Shown in pieces: positions 30,704 to 39,611 of a stretch of DNA of 64,000 nucleotides; position 1 is the first letter of the stretch, and every line of letters starts with the position of its first letter. Under the pieces are notes generated by a model, which saw only the letters and a program-made list of their open reading frames with translations, had not been told where the DNA came from and made no database searches. Origin of the DNA: Pseudomonas mendocina (GTDB lineage: Bacteria; Pseudomonadota; Gammaproteobacteria; Pseudomonadales; Pseudomonadaceae); assembly GCF_003008615.1 (NCBI RefSeq), contig NZ_CP027657.1, positions 2,232,001 to 2,296,000 on the forward strand, given 5' to 3'. A program made the translations under genes and the position numbers.

Positions 30704-31657
30704 TCAGCGCCGTGCCTGCGACGGCGGAAATCCGTACGCGCGCTTGAAGGCGGCGCTGAAGCTGCTGAGGTGTTCGTAACCGGCCAGGCTGGCGGCTTCT
30801 TCCACTGACAGGCCCTGCTGGCGCATGGCGTGATAAGCGCGGGCCAGGCGCTGGCGGCGCAGGTAGGCGGCGATGGTGATGCCGTTGCGGCTGCGGAAGG
30901 CGTTCTGCAGGTCGACCGGATTCGTGCCGAGCTGACGCGCCATGTCGGCGATGCTCAAGGTGTCGGCCTCGCCACTGTCCAGCCACTCCTTCAGGCGTAG
31001 CAGGCAGCGTTCCAGATGGCTGCCGAAGCGTTTCTCCGGCGGCGCATCGATGCCGCGCAGGATGTCGCTGGCCAGTTCCAGGGCGAAGCTCTCGCGTTGC
31101 AGGCGCTGCAGCAGCGGCGGCAGGGTCGCGTCACGCTCGAGCAACTGATGGGCGCGCTGGAGGATATCCACCGAGGGCTGCCAGGGCAGGTTGTGCCAGT
31201 GGCTGCGGCTGAAGCGCAGTAGGGCGTCGCTGCGCAGTTGGCTGCCGAGGGCGAACTGCTGCAGCCAATCCGGAGTGATGCTCAGGCACACCTTGGTTTC
31301 TTCGCGGCCGTTGCGCCAATGGCGCTGGAACTGGTCGCTATCGGTGAGGTTGACCAGCATGGCGCGCTGGCCGCCGGGGCGGGCGTCGAAGTGCAGGCGC
31401 TGGCGCGGCAGGCTGACTTCGGCCTCGCCCTGCAGCAGGAAGGCGGCGGTGATGCCCGGTGCCAGGCGGTTGTCGCTGCTGGCGTCGACCAGGTCGCGGC
31501 TGTGGCTGAAGTACAGCACCAGGCCTTCGCTCAGCACCTGCACCTGTTGCTCGCCGTCGAGCACCGGCTGTTCGCCCGGCAGTTCGCGCTGGAAATGCAG
31601 GTTGCCGCCCAGGGTGTGGGCGACATCGTTGAGCTGGCCGCAGGTGAAGACCGTCAT
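30704..31657 (-). CDS. AraC-family regulator of siderophore/iron-uptake type (PchR-like)
   Basis: The 317-residue protein has a long N-terminal sensor region and a C-terminal double helix-turn-helix (LSIADMARQLGTNPVDLQNAFRSRNGITIAAYLRRQRLARAYHAM, then the EEAASLAGYEHLSSFSAAFKRAYGFPPSQ recognition half). It is divergent from a Fur-box-preceded transporter/receptor operon, the usual place for a siderophore-responsive AraC activator. It likely activates the rightward genes when the siderophore is bound; this is inferred from context. Confidence 0.9.
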   Translation of the reverse strand: MTVFTCGQLNDVAHTLGGNLHFQRELPGEQPVLDGEQQVQVLSEGLVLYFSHSRDLVDASSDNRLAPGITAAFLLQGEAEVSLPRQRLHFDARPGGQRAMLVNLTDSDQFQRHWRNGREETKVCLSITPDWLQQFALGSQLRSDALLRFSRSHWHNLPWQPSVDILQRAHQLLERDATLPPLLQRLQRESFALELASDILRGIDAPPEKRFGSHLERCLLRLKEWLDSGEADTLSIADMARQLGTNPVDLQNAFRSRNGITIAAYLRRQRLARAYHAMRQQGLSVEEAASLAGYEHLSSFSAAFKRAYGFPPSQARR

Positions 31658-31727
31658 GCTGGCTTGACCAATGGAAGTTTCGTTGCGGCTAATTTTTCCT
31701 TCTTTTCGCCTAAGCGCGCAACATTGT

Positions 31728-31742
31728 TCAGAATTATTCTCA
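31728..31742. promoter_or_regulatory. Predicted Fur box between the AraC regulator and the RhtX/receptor operon
   Basis: TCAGAATTATTCTCA (reverse TGAGAATAATTCTGA) matches the 7-1-7 Fur consensus TGATAATnATTATCA at 11 or 12 of 14 positions. It lies in the 146-base divergent gap, 71 bases upstream of the AraC start and about 62 bases upstream of the first rightward gene, so it could control both. Confidence 0.7.
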
Positions 31743-31803
31743 TGTGCAATGAGGTCGCAATCGCCTTGATTGCGTCACCAACGATCATGGGAATCACACA
31801 GCG

Positions 31804-32193
31804 ATGGGTTTGCTCCTCACGCAAACGACGGTGGTCGAGGCAGTCTTTCACGACCAGGTCGACGCGGCGCAGATACGCCAGTGGCTGGACGGCATCGAGC
31901 GTCTGATCGAAGACCGCCAGCCGTTCTTCTTCATCTCCAGTACCCGCGAGGGCAGCTCCTTCGCCGAGGATTACCGGGCCATTCAGGGCGTCTGGTACAA
32001 GCAGCACAAGGCGGCGTTCCGCGAGATCTGCCAGGGATTGGTGCGTATCGCCTGTGATGCCGAGGAACAGTCCCGGCTCGACACCCCGGCGCTGCATGCC
32101 GCCTGGGGCGTGCCCTATTTCGTCACCCTGGACAGGACGCACGGCTATCGCTGGATCGCCGAGCGCATGGTGAATCATGCAGCGTCCGTCTGA
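31804..32193 (+). CDS. Hypothetical protein heading the Fur-controlled transporter operon
   Basis: This is a 129-residue soluble protein (begins MGLLLTQTTVVEAVFHDQVD; contains FFFISSTREGSSFAEDYRAIQG and YKQHKAAFREICQGLVRIACDAEEQ). No signal peptide, membrane segment or cofactor motif is visible. It overlaps the next gene by 17 bases and lies just after the Fur box, so it belongs to the iron-uptake unit. I do not recognise the family; it has no visible enzymatic signature. Confidence 0.75.
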   Translation: MGLLLTQTTVVEAVFHDQVDAAQIRQWLDGIERLIEDRQPFFFISSTREGSSFAEDYRAIQGVWYKQHKAAFREICQGLVRIACDAEEQSRLDTPALHAAWGVPYFVTLDRTHGYRWIAERMVNHAASV

Positions 32194-33406
32194 GCAGGTG
32201 CCGGTGACCCGGCTGGCGTTGGCGGTAATCGTGGTGCTGTACCTGGCCCACGCCCTGCCGCTGTACTTCTTCAATGTGGCGATGCCGGCCATTCTGCGTA
32301 GCCAGGGTGTCGACCTGCGCTGGATCGGCATGCTCTCGCTGCTGTACGTCCCCTGGGCGTTCAAGTTTCTCTGGGCGCCGCTGGTCGACCGGCATTACCT
32401 GCACAGCCTCGGCCGGCGTCGTACCTGGCTGTGGCTGACCCAGGCGGCGTTGGTGGTCGGCATCCTGCTGCTGGCGCTGACCGGCCTGGAGCACGGCCTG
32501 CTGCTGTTCGTGCTGGTGAGCCTGTGGATATCCACCTTCGCCGCCACCCAGGACATCGCCATCGACGGTTACACCGTGGAGTCGCTGGCCAGCGAGGATC
32601 ATCGTCTGGGCAGCATGGCGCAGAGCATCGGCGTGGCTCTGGGCAGCATGTTCGGCGGTGCCGGCGTGTTGTGGCTGTACCAGGTGGTCGGCTGGCAGAG
32701 CGCGCTGTTGACGTTGGCCGGCCTGAGTGCCCTGACCATGCTGGCAGTGGCGCGGGTCGATGACCGCCTGCCGGCGCAGTCCGAGGCGGCCAAGCCGGGC
32801 TTCATCGCCACCTTCAAGCGCCCGGAGATCCGCTGGGCGCTGCTGCTGATCCTGGTCTATCGCCTGGTCGAGGCGCCGGCCATGGCCATGCTTACGCCGA
32901 TGCTGGTGGATCGGCAGTGGTCGTTGACGCAGATCGGCCTGCTGATGTCTGTAGCCGGCGCCAGCGTCGGGCTGCTTGCCGCCGTGGCGGCTGCGCGCCT
33001 ATTGCAGCGCCAGCGTGCGGCGACCCTGCTGCTGCGCGCCGGCTGGCTGCGCAGCCTGGCCTACCTGGCGGTCGCCGGGCTGCTGCTCAGCGGCCTGGCC
33101 GACGGTTCACCGCTGTGGCTCGGCGCCATGGTGCTGGTGCTCCTGGCCATCCGCTACCTGGCGATGACCAGCCTCTACGCCCTGTTCATGCAGCTGTGCT
33201 CGCGGCAGCAGGCCGGCACCGACTTCACCGTGCTGGTGTGCTTCGAGCTGCTGGTGTTCTTCGTCGGTGGCTCGCTGTCGGGCTTCCTCGCCAAGGGCCT
33301 GGGCTACGAAACCTACTACCTGCTGCTGGGCGCGCTGTCAGTGCTCAGCGTCCTGCTCTGCAAACCTATCGTCCGGTCGATCCAGGCCGGCTCCGGCAAT
33401 CATTGA
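32177..33406 (+). CDS. RhtX/FptX-type siderophore transporter (MFS)
   Basis: The 409-residue inner-membrane protein has about 12 hydrophobic segments and resembles the RhtX/FptX single-protein importers that carry ferric siderophores across the inner membrane: YLAHALPLYFFNVAMPAILRSQGVDLRWIGMLSLLYVPWAFKFLWAPLVDR and ATQDIAIDGYTVE are typical of that family. It overlaps the upstream hypothetical gene and is followed after 22 bases by a TonB receptor, giving a complete outer- and inner-membrane uptake route. Confidence 0.9.
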   Translation: MQRPSEQVPVTRLALAVIVVLYLAHALPLYFFNVAMPAILRSQGVDLRWIGMLSLLYVPWAFKFLWAPLVDRHYLHSLGRRRTWLWLTQAALVVGILLLALTGLEHGLLLFVLVSLWISTFAATQDIAIDGYTVESLASEDHRLGSMAQSIGVALGSMFGGAGVLWLYQVVGWQSALLTLAGLSALTMLAVARVDDRLPAQSEAAKPGFIATFKRPEIRWALLLILVYRLVEAPAMAMLTPMLVDRQWSLTQIGLLMSVAGASVGLLAAVAAARLLQRQRAATLLLRAGWLRSLAYLAVAGLLLSGLADGSPLWLGAMVLVLLAIRYLAMTSLYALFMQLCSRQQAGTDFTVLVCFELLVFFVGGSLSGFLAKGLGYETYYLLLGALSVLSVLLCKPIVRSIQAGSGNH

Positions 33407-33428
33407 CGCGCTTTCTCTGGGGGAAACC

Positions 33429-35690
33429 ATGAGGCATCTTTCGGCATCCATGCAGATCACCTTGCTCAGCCTGGCGGTGAGCGGTGCGCTCCACGCGCAG
33501 GCCGACGACACCACGACCAGCCAGATCAAGGAGCTCGGCCCGATGGTGGTCACCGCCACCCGCTCGGCCAAGAGCATCGCCGAGATCGCCGGTACGGTGT
33601 ACAGCATCGAGCGCGAGCTGGTTGCCGAACAGGCCGCAGCCGGGCGCTCCACCGCCGATATCCTCGGCCAGCTCGTGCCTTCCTTGGCGCCGAGCAGCGG
33701 CACTACCAGCAACTACGGCATGACCATGCGCGGGCGCACCGTGCAGGTGATGATCGACGGCGTACCGCTGACCGGCTCGCGTGACGGTTCGCGCCAGCTC
33801 AACAGCATCAGCCCGGCGATGATCGAGCGCATCGAGGTGATCTCCGGTGCCACCAGCATCTACGGCGCTGGCGCCACCGGCGGCCTGATCAACATCATCA
33901 CGCGTAACGCCGACGATGAAACCAGCGACTTCAGCAGCCGCATCGGCCTACGTACTCCTGGCAAGGCCGCCCGTGACGCCATGGCCTACGAGGCCTCGCA
34001 GACCGCTGCCTTCCACCAGGGTGCGGTCAGCGGTTTCGCCGGCCTGAGCTTCACCAAGCAGGGCGAGATTCGCGATGCCGACGGTGATCGCATCGGCCCG
34101 GAAATCTCCCAGACCGACCGTCAGGACACCACCAGCTTCGACCTCAACGGACGCCTGACCTGGCACCTGGACGATGACCAGCAGTTGAGCGCTGGCGTGC
34201 GCTATTACAACGACGAGCAGGACAGCGACTACGGCCCGGATTACGGCCCCAACCTGTCGGCTTTGCTGGTCTCGAACTACCAGCCCAGCCACAACGCGGT
34301 GGATGGCCTGCAGCTCGACGATCAGCCGCGCACCCGCCACTACGGCGCCAATGTGCAGTACCTCAACCGCGACCTGCTGGGTGGCCAGCAACTGACCGCC
34401 GAGGCTTACTACCGCAAGGAAAAATCGCGCTGGTTCCCGTTCGCCAGTCGTGTGGCGAATGCAGCAACGCCCGGTGCTATCGATGTTGTGATGCAGTCGA
34501 GCACCGACATCGACGTCTGGGGCGTACGCACCGCCTTGCAGAAAGGCTTCGAACTGGCCGGGCGCGATCTGCAACTGACCTATGGCCTGGATCATGAGCG
34601 CGAGCAGGACAGCCAGAACGCTCAGTTCTACGATTTGTGGGGTGCTTTCGTTCCCAGTAATGGCCTTAACTACCGCGAGACCTACAGTGCTGCGATGGGC
34701 CCGGACGTGGAAGTGAGCAAGACCGGCGCGTTCCTGCAAGGCGACTACCAGCTCACCGAACGCCTCAGTCTGCAGGCCGGCGTTCGCCGCGAAACCATCC
34801 GCAACGAAGTGGACGATTCCATCCCCTATGGCGAGGCAGTGACCGCCGCCACCGTGGCCGGCTACCAGGCGCGCACCCTGGAAGGTGGCAACGTGCGCCA
34901 CAGCGAAACCCTGTTCAACCTCGGGGCGGTGTATGCACTGACCGACACTCAGCAACTGTTCGCCAACTTCTCCCAGGGCTTCAGCCTGCCCGACACCCAG
35001 CGCATGCTGCGCGACGTGCCGGCCAGCTTCGTCATCGATAGCAGCAGCATCGATTCGATCAAGGTCAACAACTACGAACTGGGCTGGCGCCTGGGTGATG
35101 CCAGCGGCCTGAACGCCGGGGTGACCGCGTTCTACAACACCTCCGACAAGGTGGTGCAGTTCAACCGCGATTTCAGCGTCTCGGTGGCCGACACCGACGA
35201 GCGCGTATGGGGCGCCGAAGGCAACCTGCAGGTGCCGGTGGTCGAGGGCTGGACGCTGGGCGGTACCCTGGCCTACACCCGTGGCCAGTACAAGGACGCT
35301 GCCGGCAACTGGCGCGAGCTCAATGCCTTCCGCGTCTCGCCGCTGAAGGCCACTGTCTACAGCGACTGGCGCTTCCTCGATGGCTATGGCGTGCGTCTGC
35401 AGGCGCTCACCGTGGGCGGCAGTGACCGCGCCTATGACGACGCTCAGTCCGCAGCGATCAGCCCGACCATCCGCGCCACCCCGGCGACCAAGATCCAGGG
35501 CTATACCGTGGTCGACCTGATCGCTCACGCGCCCTGGCTGGGCGGCGAGGTTGGCTTCGGCGTCTACAACCTGGCCAACCGCGACTACAAGACCGTCTAC
35601 GGTCAGCAGGCCGAGGCCACCTACGGCGCCATCTCCAGCCTGCCGGCAGCCGGTCGTACCTTTGGCCTCAGCTACTCGGTGCAGTACTGA
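33429..35690 (+). CDS. TonB-dependent siderophore receptor
   Basis: The 753-residue outer-membrane receptor has a signal peptide (ITLLSLAVSGALHAQA), the TonB-box-proximal segment LGPMVVTATRSAKSIAE, a plug domain (TMRGRTVQVMIDGVPLTGSRDG, YGAGATGGLINIITR) and a barrel ending in the aromatic LSYSVQY. The start at 33429 follows GGGGGAAACC; the frame is open further upstream, but that part overlaps the transporter. It is cotranscribed with the RhtX-like transporter. Likely ligand: a ferric siderophore; which one is not visible. Confidence 0.95.
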   Translation: MRHLSASMQITLLSLAVSGALHAQADDTTTSQIKELGPMVVTATRSAKSIAEIAGTVYSIERELVAEQAAAGRSTADILGQLVPSLAPSSGTTSNYGMTMRGRTVQVMIDGVPLTGSRDGSRQLNSISPAMIERIEVISGATSIYGAGATGGLINIITRNADDETSDFSSRIGLRTPGKAARDAMAYEASQTAAFHQGAVSGFAGLSFTKQGEIRDADGDRIGPEISQTDRQDTTSFDLNGRLTWHLDDDQQLSAGVRYYNDEQDSDYGPDYGPNLSALLVSNYQPSHNAVDGLQLDDQPRTRHYGANVQYLNRDLLGGQQLTAEAYYRKEKSRWFPFASRVANAATPGAIDVVMQSSTDIDVWGVRTALQKGFELAGRDLQLTYGLDHEREQDSQNAQFYDLWGAFVPSNGLNYRETYSAAMGPDVEVSKTGAFLQGDYQLTERLSLQAGVRRETIRNEVDDSIPYGEAVTAATVAGYQARTLEGGNVRHSETLFNLGAVYALTDTQQLFANFSQGFSLPDTQRMLRDVPASFVIDSSSIDSIKVNNYELGWRLGDASGLNAGVTAFYNTSDKVVQFNRDFSVSVADTDERVWGAEGNLQVPVVEGWTLGGTLAYTRGQYKDAAGNWRELNAFRVSPLKATVYSDWRFLDGYGVRLQALTVGGSDRAYDDAQSAAISPTIRATPATKIQGYTVVDLIAHAPWLGGEVGFGVYNLANRDYKTVYGQQAEATYGAISSLPAAGRTFGLSYSVQY

Positions 35691-35694
35691 TCGT

Positions 35695-36999
35695 TCAGCG
35701 CTGGTAGCTCAGCGGCCGCTTCGACGACTCCGGCAGCGCCAGGCCGCCGGCCAGGGCCAGCAGGGCGATGGCGATCAGGTAGTAGGCCGGCGACATGCGG
35801 TTGCCGGTCGCCTCGATCAGCCAGGTGGCGATCAGCGGCGCGGTGCCGCCGAAGATGGTGTAGGCCAGGTTGTAGGTGAAGGCCGAGGCGGTGTAGCGCA
35901 CCCGGGTGGGGAACTGCTCGGACAGCAACACCGCCGTTACCACGCCACAGATCACTGCACCCACTGCCAACAGCATGGCGCCCAGGGCTGAAGTCAACAG
36001 GGTGCCCGAGGCAGCCAGGGTGAAGGCCGGATACACCGCGACGATCAACGCCACTCCGGCGGTGAGGATGGTGCGGCGGCGCCCGACGCGATCCGAATAG
36101 CGCCCGACGAAGGGGCACAACAGGGCGGCGAAGAACAGCGCGATCAGGCTGGCCAGCAAGGCAGTTGGCCGCGCTGCGCCGCCGACCACCTGCATGTAGG
36201 TGGTGAGATACGTGGTGAACATGTAGAACGACAGCGCCGTAGCCGAGATGAACGCCGACAGGCAGAGCACGGTGCCGCCGTGCTCACGCAGGGTTTCGCG
36301 CAGCGGCGAATGTTCAGGGTGAGGCTGGGCAGCCAGGGCCTGGAAGGCCGGCGACTCGTCCAGGCGCAGGCGCATGTACAGGCCGACCAGGCCCAGTGGC
36401 GCGGCGATCAGGAACGGTACGCGCCAGCCCCAGGCCTGCATCTGTGCTTCGTCCAGCCAGAAACCCATGCCGAACACCAGACCGGCGGCGCAGGCGAATG
36501 CCATGAAGGTCGAGACCGGCACGAAGCTGCCATAGCGCGCCTTCTGCTCGGTGGGTGCGTGTTCCATGACGAAGGCACAGGCGCCGGCATACTCGCCGCC
36601 GGCGGAGAAGCCTTGCAGGCAGCGCGCCAGGGCTAGCAGCAGCGGGGCGAACAGGCCGATGCTGGCGTAGGTCGGCAGCAGGCCGATCAGTGTGGTGGCG
36701 CCGGCCATCAACAGCACGGTGATCGACAGCACGCGCTTGCGGCCGATGCGGTCGCCGAGGATGCCGAAGACGATGCCGCCCAGTGGGCGCAGGGCGAATG
36801 ACACGGCGAACACCGCGAAGGTCTGCAGCAGCGCCAGGGTCGGGTTGCCCGGGGGGAAGAACAGTGAGGCGATGGTCACGGCGAGGAAACCGTAGACGGC
36901 GAAGTCGAACCACTCGACGAAGTTGCCGATGGCCGAGGCGGCGATCACCTTGTGCAAGGTGGCCGGGCTGACCTGTTGACCGTGGGCTGCGGCGTTCAT
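35695..36999 (-). CDS. MFS transporter, metabolite:H+ symporter (MHS) family
   Basis: The 434-residue protein has 12 transmembrane segments and the MHS-family signatures [41 protein letters not shown] and [16 protein letters not shown]. Relatives carry organic acids such as alpha-ketoglutarate, citrate, shikimate or aromatic acids, or betaines. It is convergent with the TonB receptor (4 bases apart) and alone on its strand. The link with the aromatic module 3 kb away is not shown. Confidence 0.93.
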   Translation of the reverse strand: MNAAAHGQQVSPATLHKVIAASAIGNFVEWFDFAVYGFLAVTIASLFFPPGNPTLALLQTFAVFAVSFALRPLGGIVFGILGDRIGRKRVLSITVLLMAGATTLIGLLPTYASIGLFAPLLLALARCLQGFSAGGEYAGACAFVMEHAPTEQKARYGSFVPVSTFMAFACAAGLVFGMGFWLDEAQMQAWGWRVPFLIAAPLGLVGLYMRLRLDESPAFQALAAQPHPEHSPLRETLREHGGTVLCLSAFISATALSFYMFTTYLTTYMQVVGGAARPTALLASLIALFFAALLCPFVGRYSDRVGRRRTILTAGVALIVAVYPAFTLAASGTLLTSALGAMLLAVGAVICGVVTAVLLSEQFPTRVRYTASAFTYNLAYTIFGGTAPLIATWLIEATGNRMSPAYYLIAIALLALAGGLALPESSKRPLSYQR

Positions 37000-37110
37000 A
37001 CGTCATCTCCTGATGCTCGAGCCAGACGGTCTGGCGATCAGGTTGGACGTTATCGGCTGCGCCCTGCGCGAAGCGCTTCGCAGGCGACAGTGGCGTTGCC
37101 GTGAGCGACC

Positions 37111-38022
37111 TCAGCCCTGGGGAAACTGCGCTGGGTCGGAGAAGCAGGCGCGCAGGTGATCGAACACCAGGCGCACCCTTGGCGGCACCGGGCCCTGCTG
37201 TGGGCGGTAGATGAACAGTTGCCAGGGATCGGGCGCCTGCTCGGTCAGCACCGCTTGCAGGCGGCCGCTCTCCAGATACGGTTGCGCCAGGTAGGCGGGC
37301 AACTGGCCGTAGGCCAGGCCGGCGAGCACGGCTTCCAGCTCGGCTTCGGGGTCGTCACACACCAGCGCTGGCGCGGGTGGATGCAGGCTGGGGCCATGGG
37401 CGAACGTCCACGGCCAGGGGCGACCGTTCTTGCGGTCGATCAGCACCGACAGCGGCCGCTCTTGCAGCTCATCGAGGCTGCGCGGCTGGCCGGTGGCAGC
37501 GATCAGTTCCGGCGTGGCCACCACCTGCAACGGCACTGGCGCCAGGGCGCGAGCGACGTAGCGGCTGTCACGCAGGAAGCCGACGCGGATGCCGATGTCG
37601 ATCTGCGCTTCCACCGCATCGGTGATCTCGTCCTCCAGGCGCAGGTTCAGCACCAGTTGCGGGTGCTGCTTGAGCAAGGGTTGCAGGAAGCCCACCAGAA
37701 AGCGCTTGCCGATGGCTTGCGGCGCGGTGATGCCGATGCGCCCGGCGATGGCCGATTCGGCCTCGGCGCGATGGCCGCGAAACAGCGCATCGAAATCCTC
37801 CAGCATCTGCCGGGCGCGCAGCGCATAGGCCTCGCCGAAGGCGGTGATGTGCACCTGGCGGGTGTTGCGGTGAAACAGAATCTCGCCGAGTTCTTCCTCC
37901 AGCGCCTTGATCGCGCGGGTCACCGCCTGCGGCGAAACCCCGAGCCGAGTCGCTGCCTCGCGGAAATTGCTGCAGTCGGCTGCGCTGCAGAAGATGCGGA
38001 TCATCTCCATGCGATTGAGCAT
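37111..38022 (-). CDS. LysR-family transcriptional regulator
   Basis: The 303-residue protein has the LysR winged helix-turn-helix at the N-terminus (MLNRMEMIRIFCSAADCSNFREAATRLGVSPQAVTRAIKALEEELGEILFHRNTR) and a periplasmic-binding-protein-like effector domain. It is divergent from an SDR gene across a 141-base gap containing a TTCCA-N5-TGGAA repeat, so the SDR is its probable target. Confidence 0.95.
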   Translation of the reverse strand: MLNRMEMIRIFCSAADCSNFREAATRLGVSPQAVTRAIKALEEELGEILFHRNTRQVHITAFGEAYALRARQMLEDFDALFRGHRAEAESAIAGRIGITAPQAIGKRFLVGFLQPLLKQHPQLVLNLRLEDEITDAVEAQIDIGIRVGFLRDSRYVARALAPVPLQVVATPELIAATGQPRSLDELQERPLSVLIDRKNGRPWPWTFAHGPSLHPPAPALVCDDPEAELEAVLAGLAYGQLPAYLAQPYLESGRLQAVLTEQAPDPWQLFIYRPQQGPVPPRVRLVFDHLRACFSDPAQFPQG

Positions 38023-38039
38023 GTCGGAGCGCCTTTTTG

Positions 38040-38054
38040 TTCCAGAATGTGGAA
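38040..38054. promoter_or_regulatory. Candidate LysR operator in the divergent LysR/SDR promoter region
   Basis: TTCCAGAATGTGGAA is a perfect inverted repeat (TTCCA, 5 bases, TGGAA), 18 bases upstream of the lysR start. It matches the T-N11-A layout of LysR boxes. Confidence 0.5.
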
Positions 38055-38163
38055 TAGCCTAATCCAAACTCTTCCATTCATTGAAACTTAAAACGCCTCT
38101 AACGTGAGCCCATGTCCAGCGAGCGACGCCGGACACTCCAACGAATCGAGAGAGGGCATCACC

Positions 38164-38907
38164 ATGAGCAACAACATTTCCGGCAAGGTCGTGGTCATCA
38201 CTGGCGCCAGCAGCGGCCTGGGCGAAGCGACCGCCCGCCACCTGAGCAAGCTGGGCGCCAAGGTGGTGCTGGCCGCACGGCGCAAGGAGCGTCTCGAGCA
38301 ACTGGTCAGCGAACTGGTTGCCGCTGGCGGCGAGGCCGTGGCCTACACCACCGACGTGGCTCGCGCCGACGAGGTCAAGGCGCTGATCCAGGGCGCGCTG
38401 GACACCTTCGGTCGCGTCGACGTGCTGGTCAACAACGCCGGCTACATGGCCATCGCGCCGCTGAGCGACGTGCGTGTCGAGGAGTGGGAGCGCATGATCG
38501 ACATCAACATCAAGGGCGTGCTGTACGGCATTGCCGCGGCGCTGCCGGTGTTCCAACAGCAGAACGCCGGGCATTTCATCAACATCGCCTCGGTCGCCGG
38601 GATCAAGGTGTTCAGCCCAGGTGGCACCGTCTACAGCGGCACCAAGTTCGCCGTACGGGCCATCTCCGAGGGCCTGCGACATGAAGTGGGCGGCAGCATT
38701 CGCACCACCACCATCGAACCGGGCGCGGTGGATTCGGAGCTGAAGTTCGGCAGCTCGCACCAGCAAAGCCGCGACTTCGTCGTCGACTTCTACAAACAGG
38801 CGATACCGGCGGAATCGGTGGCCCGCGCCATCGCATTCGCCATCGAGCAGCCGGCCGATGTCGACATCAACGAGATCGTCCTGCGCCCGACCGTGCAGGA
38901 GTTCTGA
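38164..38907 (+). CDS. Short-chain dehydrogenase/reductase
   Basis: The 247-residue NAD(P)-dependent classical SDR has the cofactor motif TGASSGLG (residues 13-20), NNAGYM, and the catalytic YSGTK with an upstream serine (NIASVAG). The C-terminal region is close to NADP-preferring YdfG-like oxidoreductases of broad specificity. The start at 38164 follows GAGAGGGC. It is divergent from the LysR gene. Confidence 0.95.
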   Translation: MSNNISGKVVVITGASSGLGEATARHLSKLGAKVVLAARRKERLEQLVSELVAAGGEAVAYTTDVARADEVKALIQGALDTFGRVDVLVNNAGYMAIAPLSDVRVEEWERMIDINIKGVLYGIAAALPVFQQQNAGHFINIASVAGIKVFSPGGTVYSGTKFAVRAISEGLRHEVGGSIRTTTIEPGAVDSELKFGSSHQQSRDFVVDFYKQAIPAESVARAIAFAIEQPADVDINEIVLRPTVQEF

Positions 38908-38990
38908 TCCACAACCGATGCTGCGGGCGCTTGCGATGCGGGCCTTCACGGGCCAGCATGCGAGCGCCTTTTTCGCTTTCAGGAGTCTGC

Positions 38991-39560
38991 ATGAACGCGT
39001 CGATCCGTCCCGTCGACCTGGCCAAGGCCTACCGTTTGCTCAACCACGGGCCGACCGTGCTGGTATCTGCTCGCCATCAGGCTGTGGATAACGTCATGGC
39101 GGCGGCCTGGTGCTGCGCCCTGGACTTCGACCCGCCGAAGCTCACCGTGGTGCTGGACAAGGCCACCCGCACCCGCACGCTGATCGAAGGCAGTGGCCTG
39201 TTCGCCATCCAGGTGCCGACCGTGGCGCAACTGCAACTGACCCAGGCAGTGGGTAACGCCAGCCTGGCCGATGATCCGGCCAAGCTGTCCCATGCCGGCG
39301 TCGAGCTGTTCGCGATGAAAGGTCATGATCTGCCGCTGGTGGCGGGCTGCTCGGCCTGGCTGGTCTGTCGGCTGATCGATGAACCGCACAACCAGCAGGC
39401 TTACGACCTGTTCATCGGCGAGGTGATCGCGGCCTGGGCCGATGAGCGCGTATTTCGCGACGGTCGTTGGCATTTCGAAACGGCCGACCCGAGCCTGCGC
39501 AGCCTGCATCACGTGGCGGGCGGGCATTACTACGCGATTGGCGAGGCGCTGAAGGCCTGA
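38991..39560 (+). CDS. Flavin-reductase-like (FMN-binding split-barrel) protein
   Basis: The 189-residue protein resembles the flavin reductase domain family: GPTVLVSARHQAVDNVMAAAWCCALDFDPPKLTVVLDKATRTRTLIEGSGLFAIQVP covers the flavin-binding barrel core. Relatives supply reduced flavin or bind FMN; the partner is not evident. It follows the SDR by 83 bases on the same strand and starts at 38991 after AGGAGTC. It is convergent with the OprD porin, with a terminator between. An exact DnaA-box 9-mer lies at 39083-39091. Confidence 0.88.
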   Translation: MNASIRPVDLAKAYRLLNHGPTVLVSARHQAVDNVMAAAWCCALDFDPPKLTVVLDKATRTRTLIEGSGLFAIQVPTVAQLQLTQAVGNASLADDPAKLSHAGVELFAMKGHDLPLVAGCSAWLVCRLIDEPHNQQAYDLFIGEVIAAWADERVFRDGRWHFETADPSLRSLHHVAGGHYYAIGEALKA

Positions 39561-39564
39561 AACG

Positions 39565-39590
39565 AAAAAGCCCACGGCATGCCGTGGGCT
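39565..39590 (-). terminator. Terminator of the ABC transporter-porin operon
   Basis: A perfect 22-base palindrome (39569-39590, arms AGCCCACGGCA/TGCCGTGGGCT) is followed on the - strand by TTTTT. It lies 21 bases after the stop of the porin gene and ends the leftward operon that begins at 45680. Confidence 0.9.
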
Positions 39591-39611
39591 GTACTGGAGA
39601 GCGTGCTGCGG

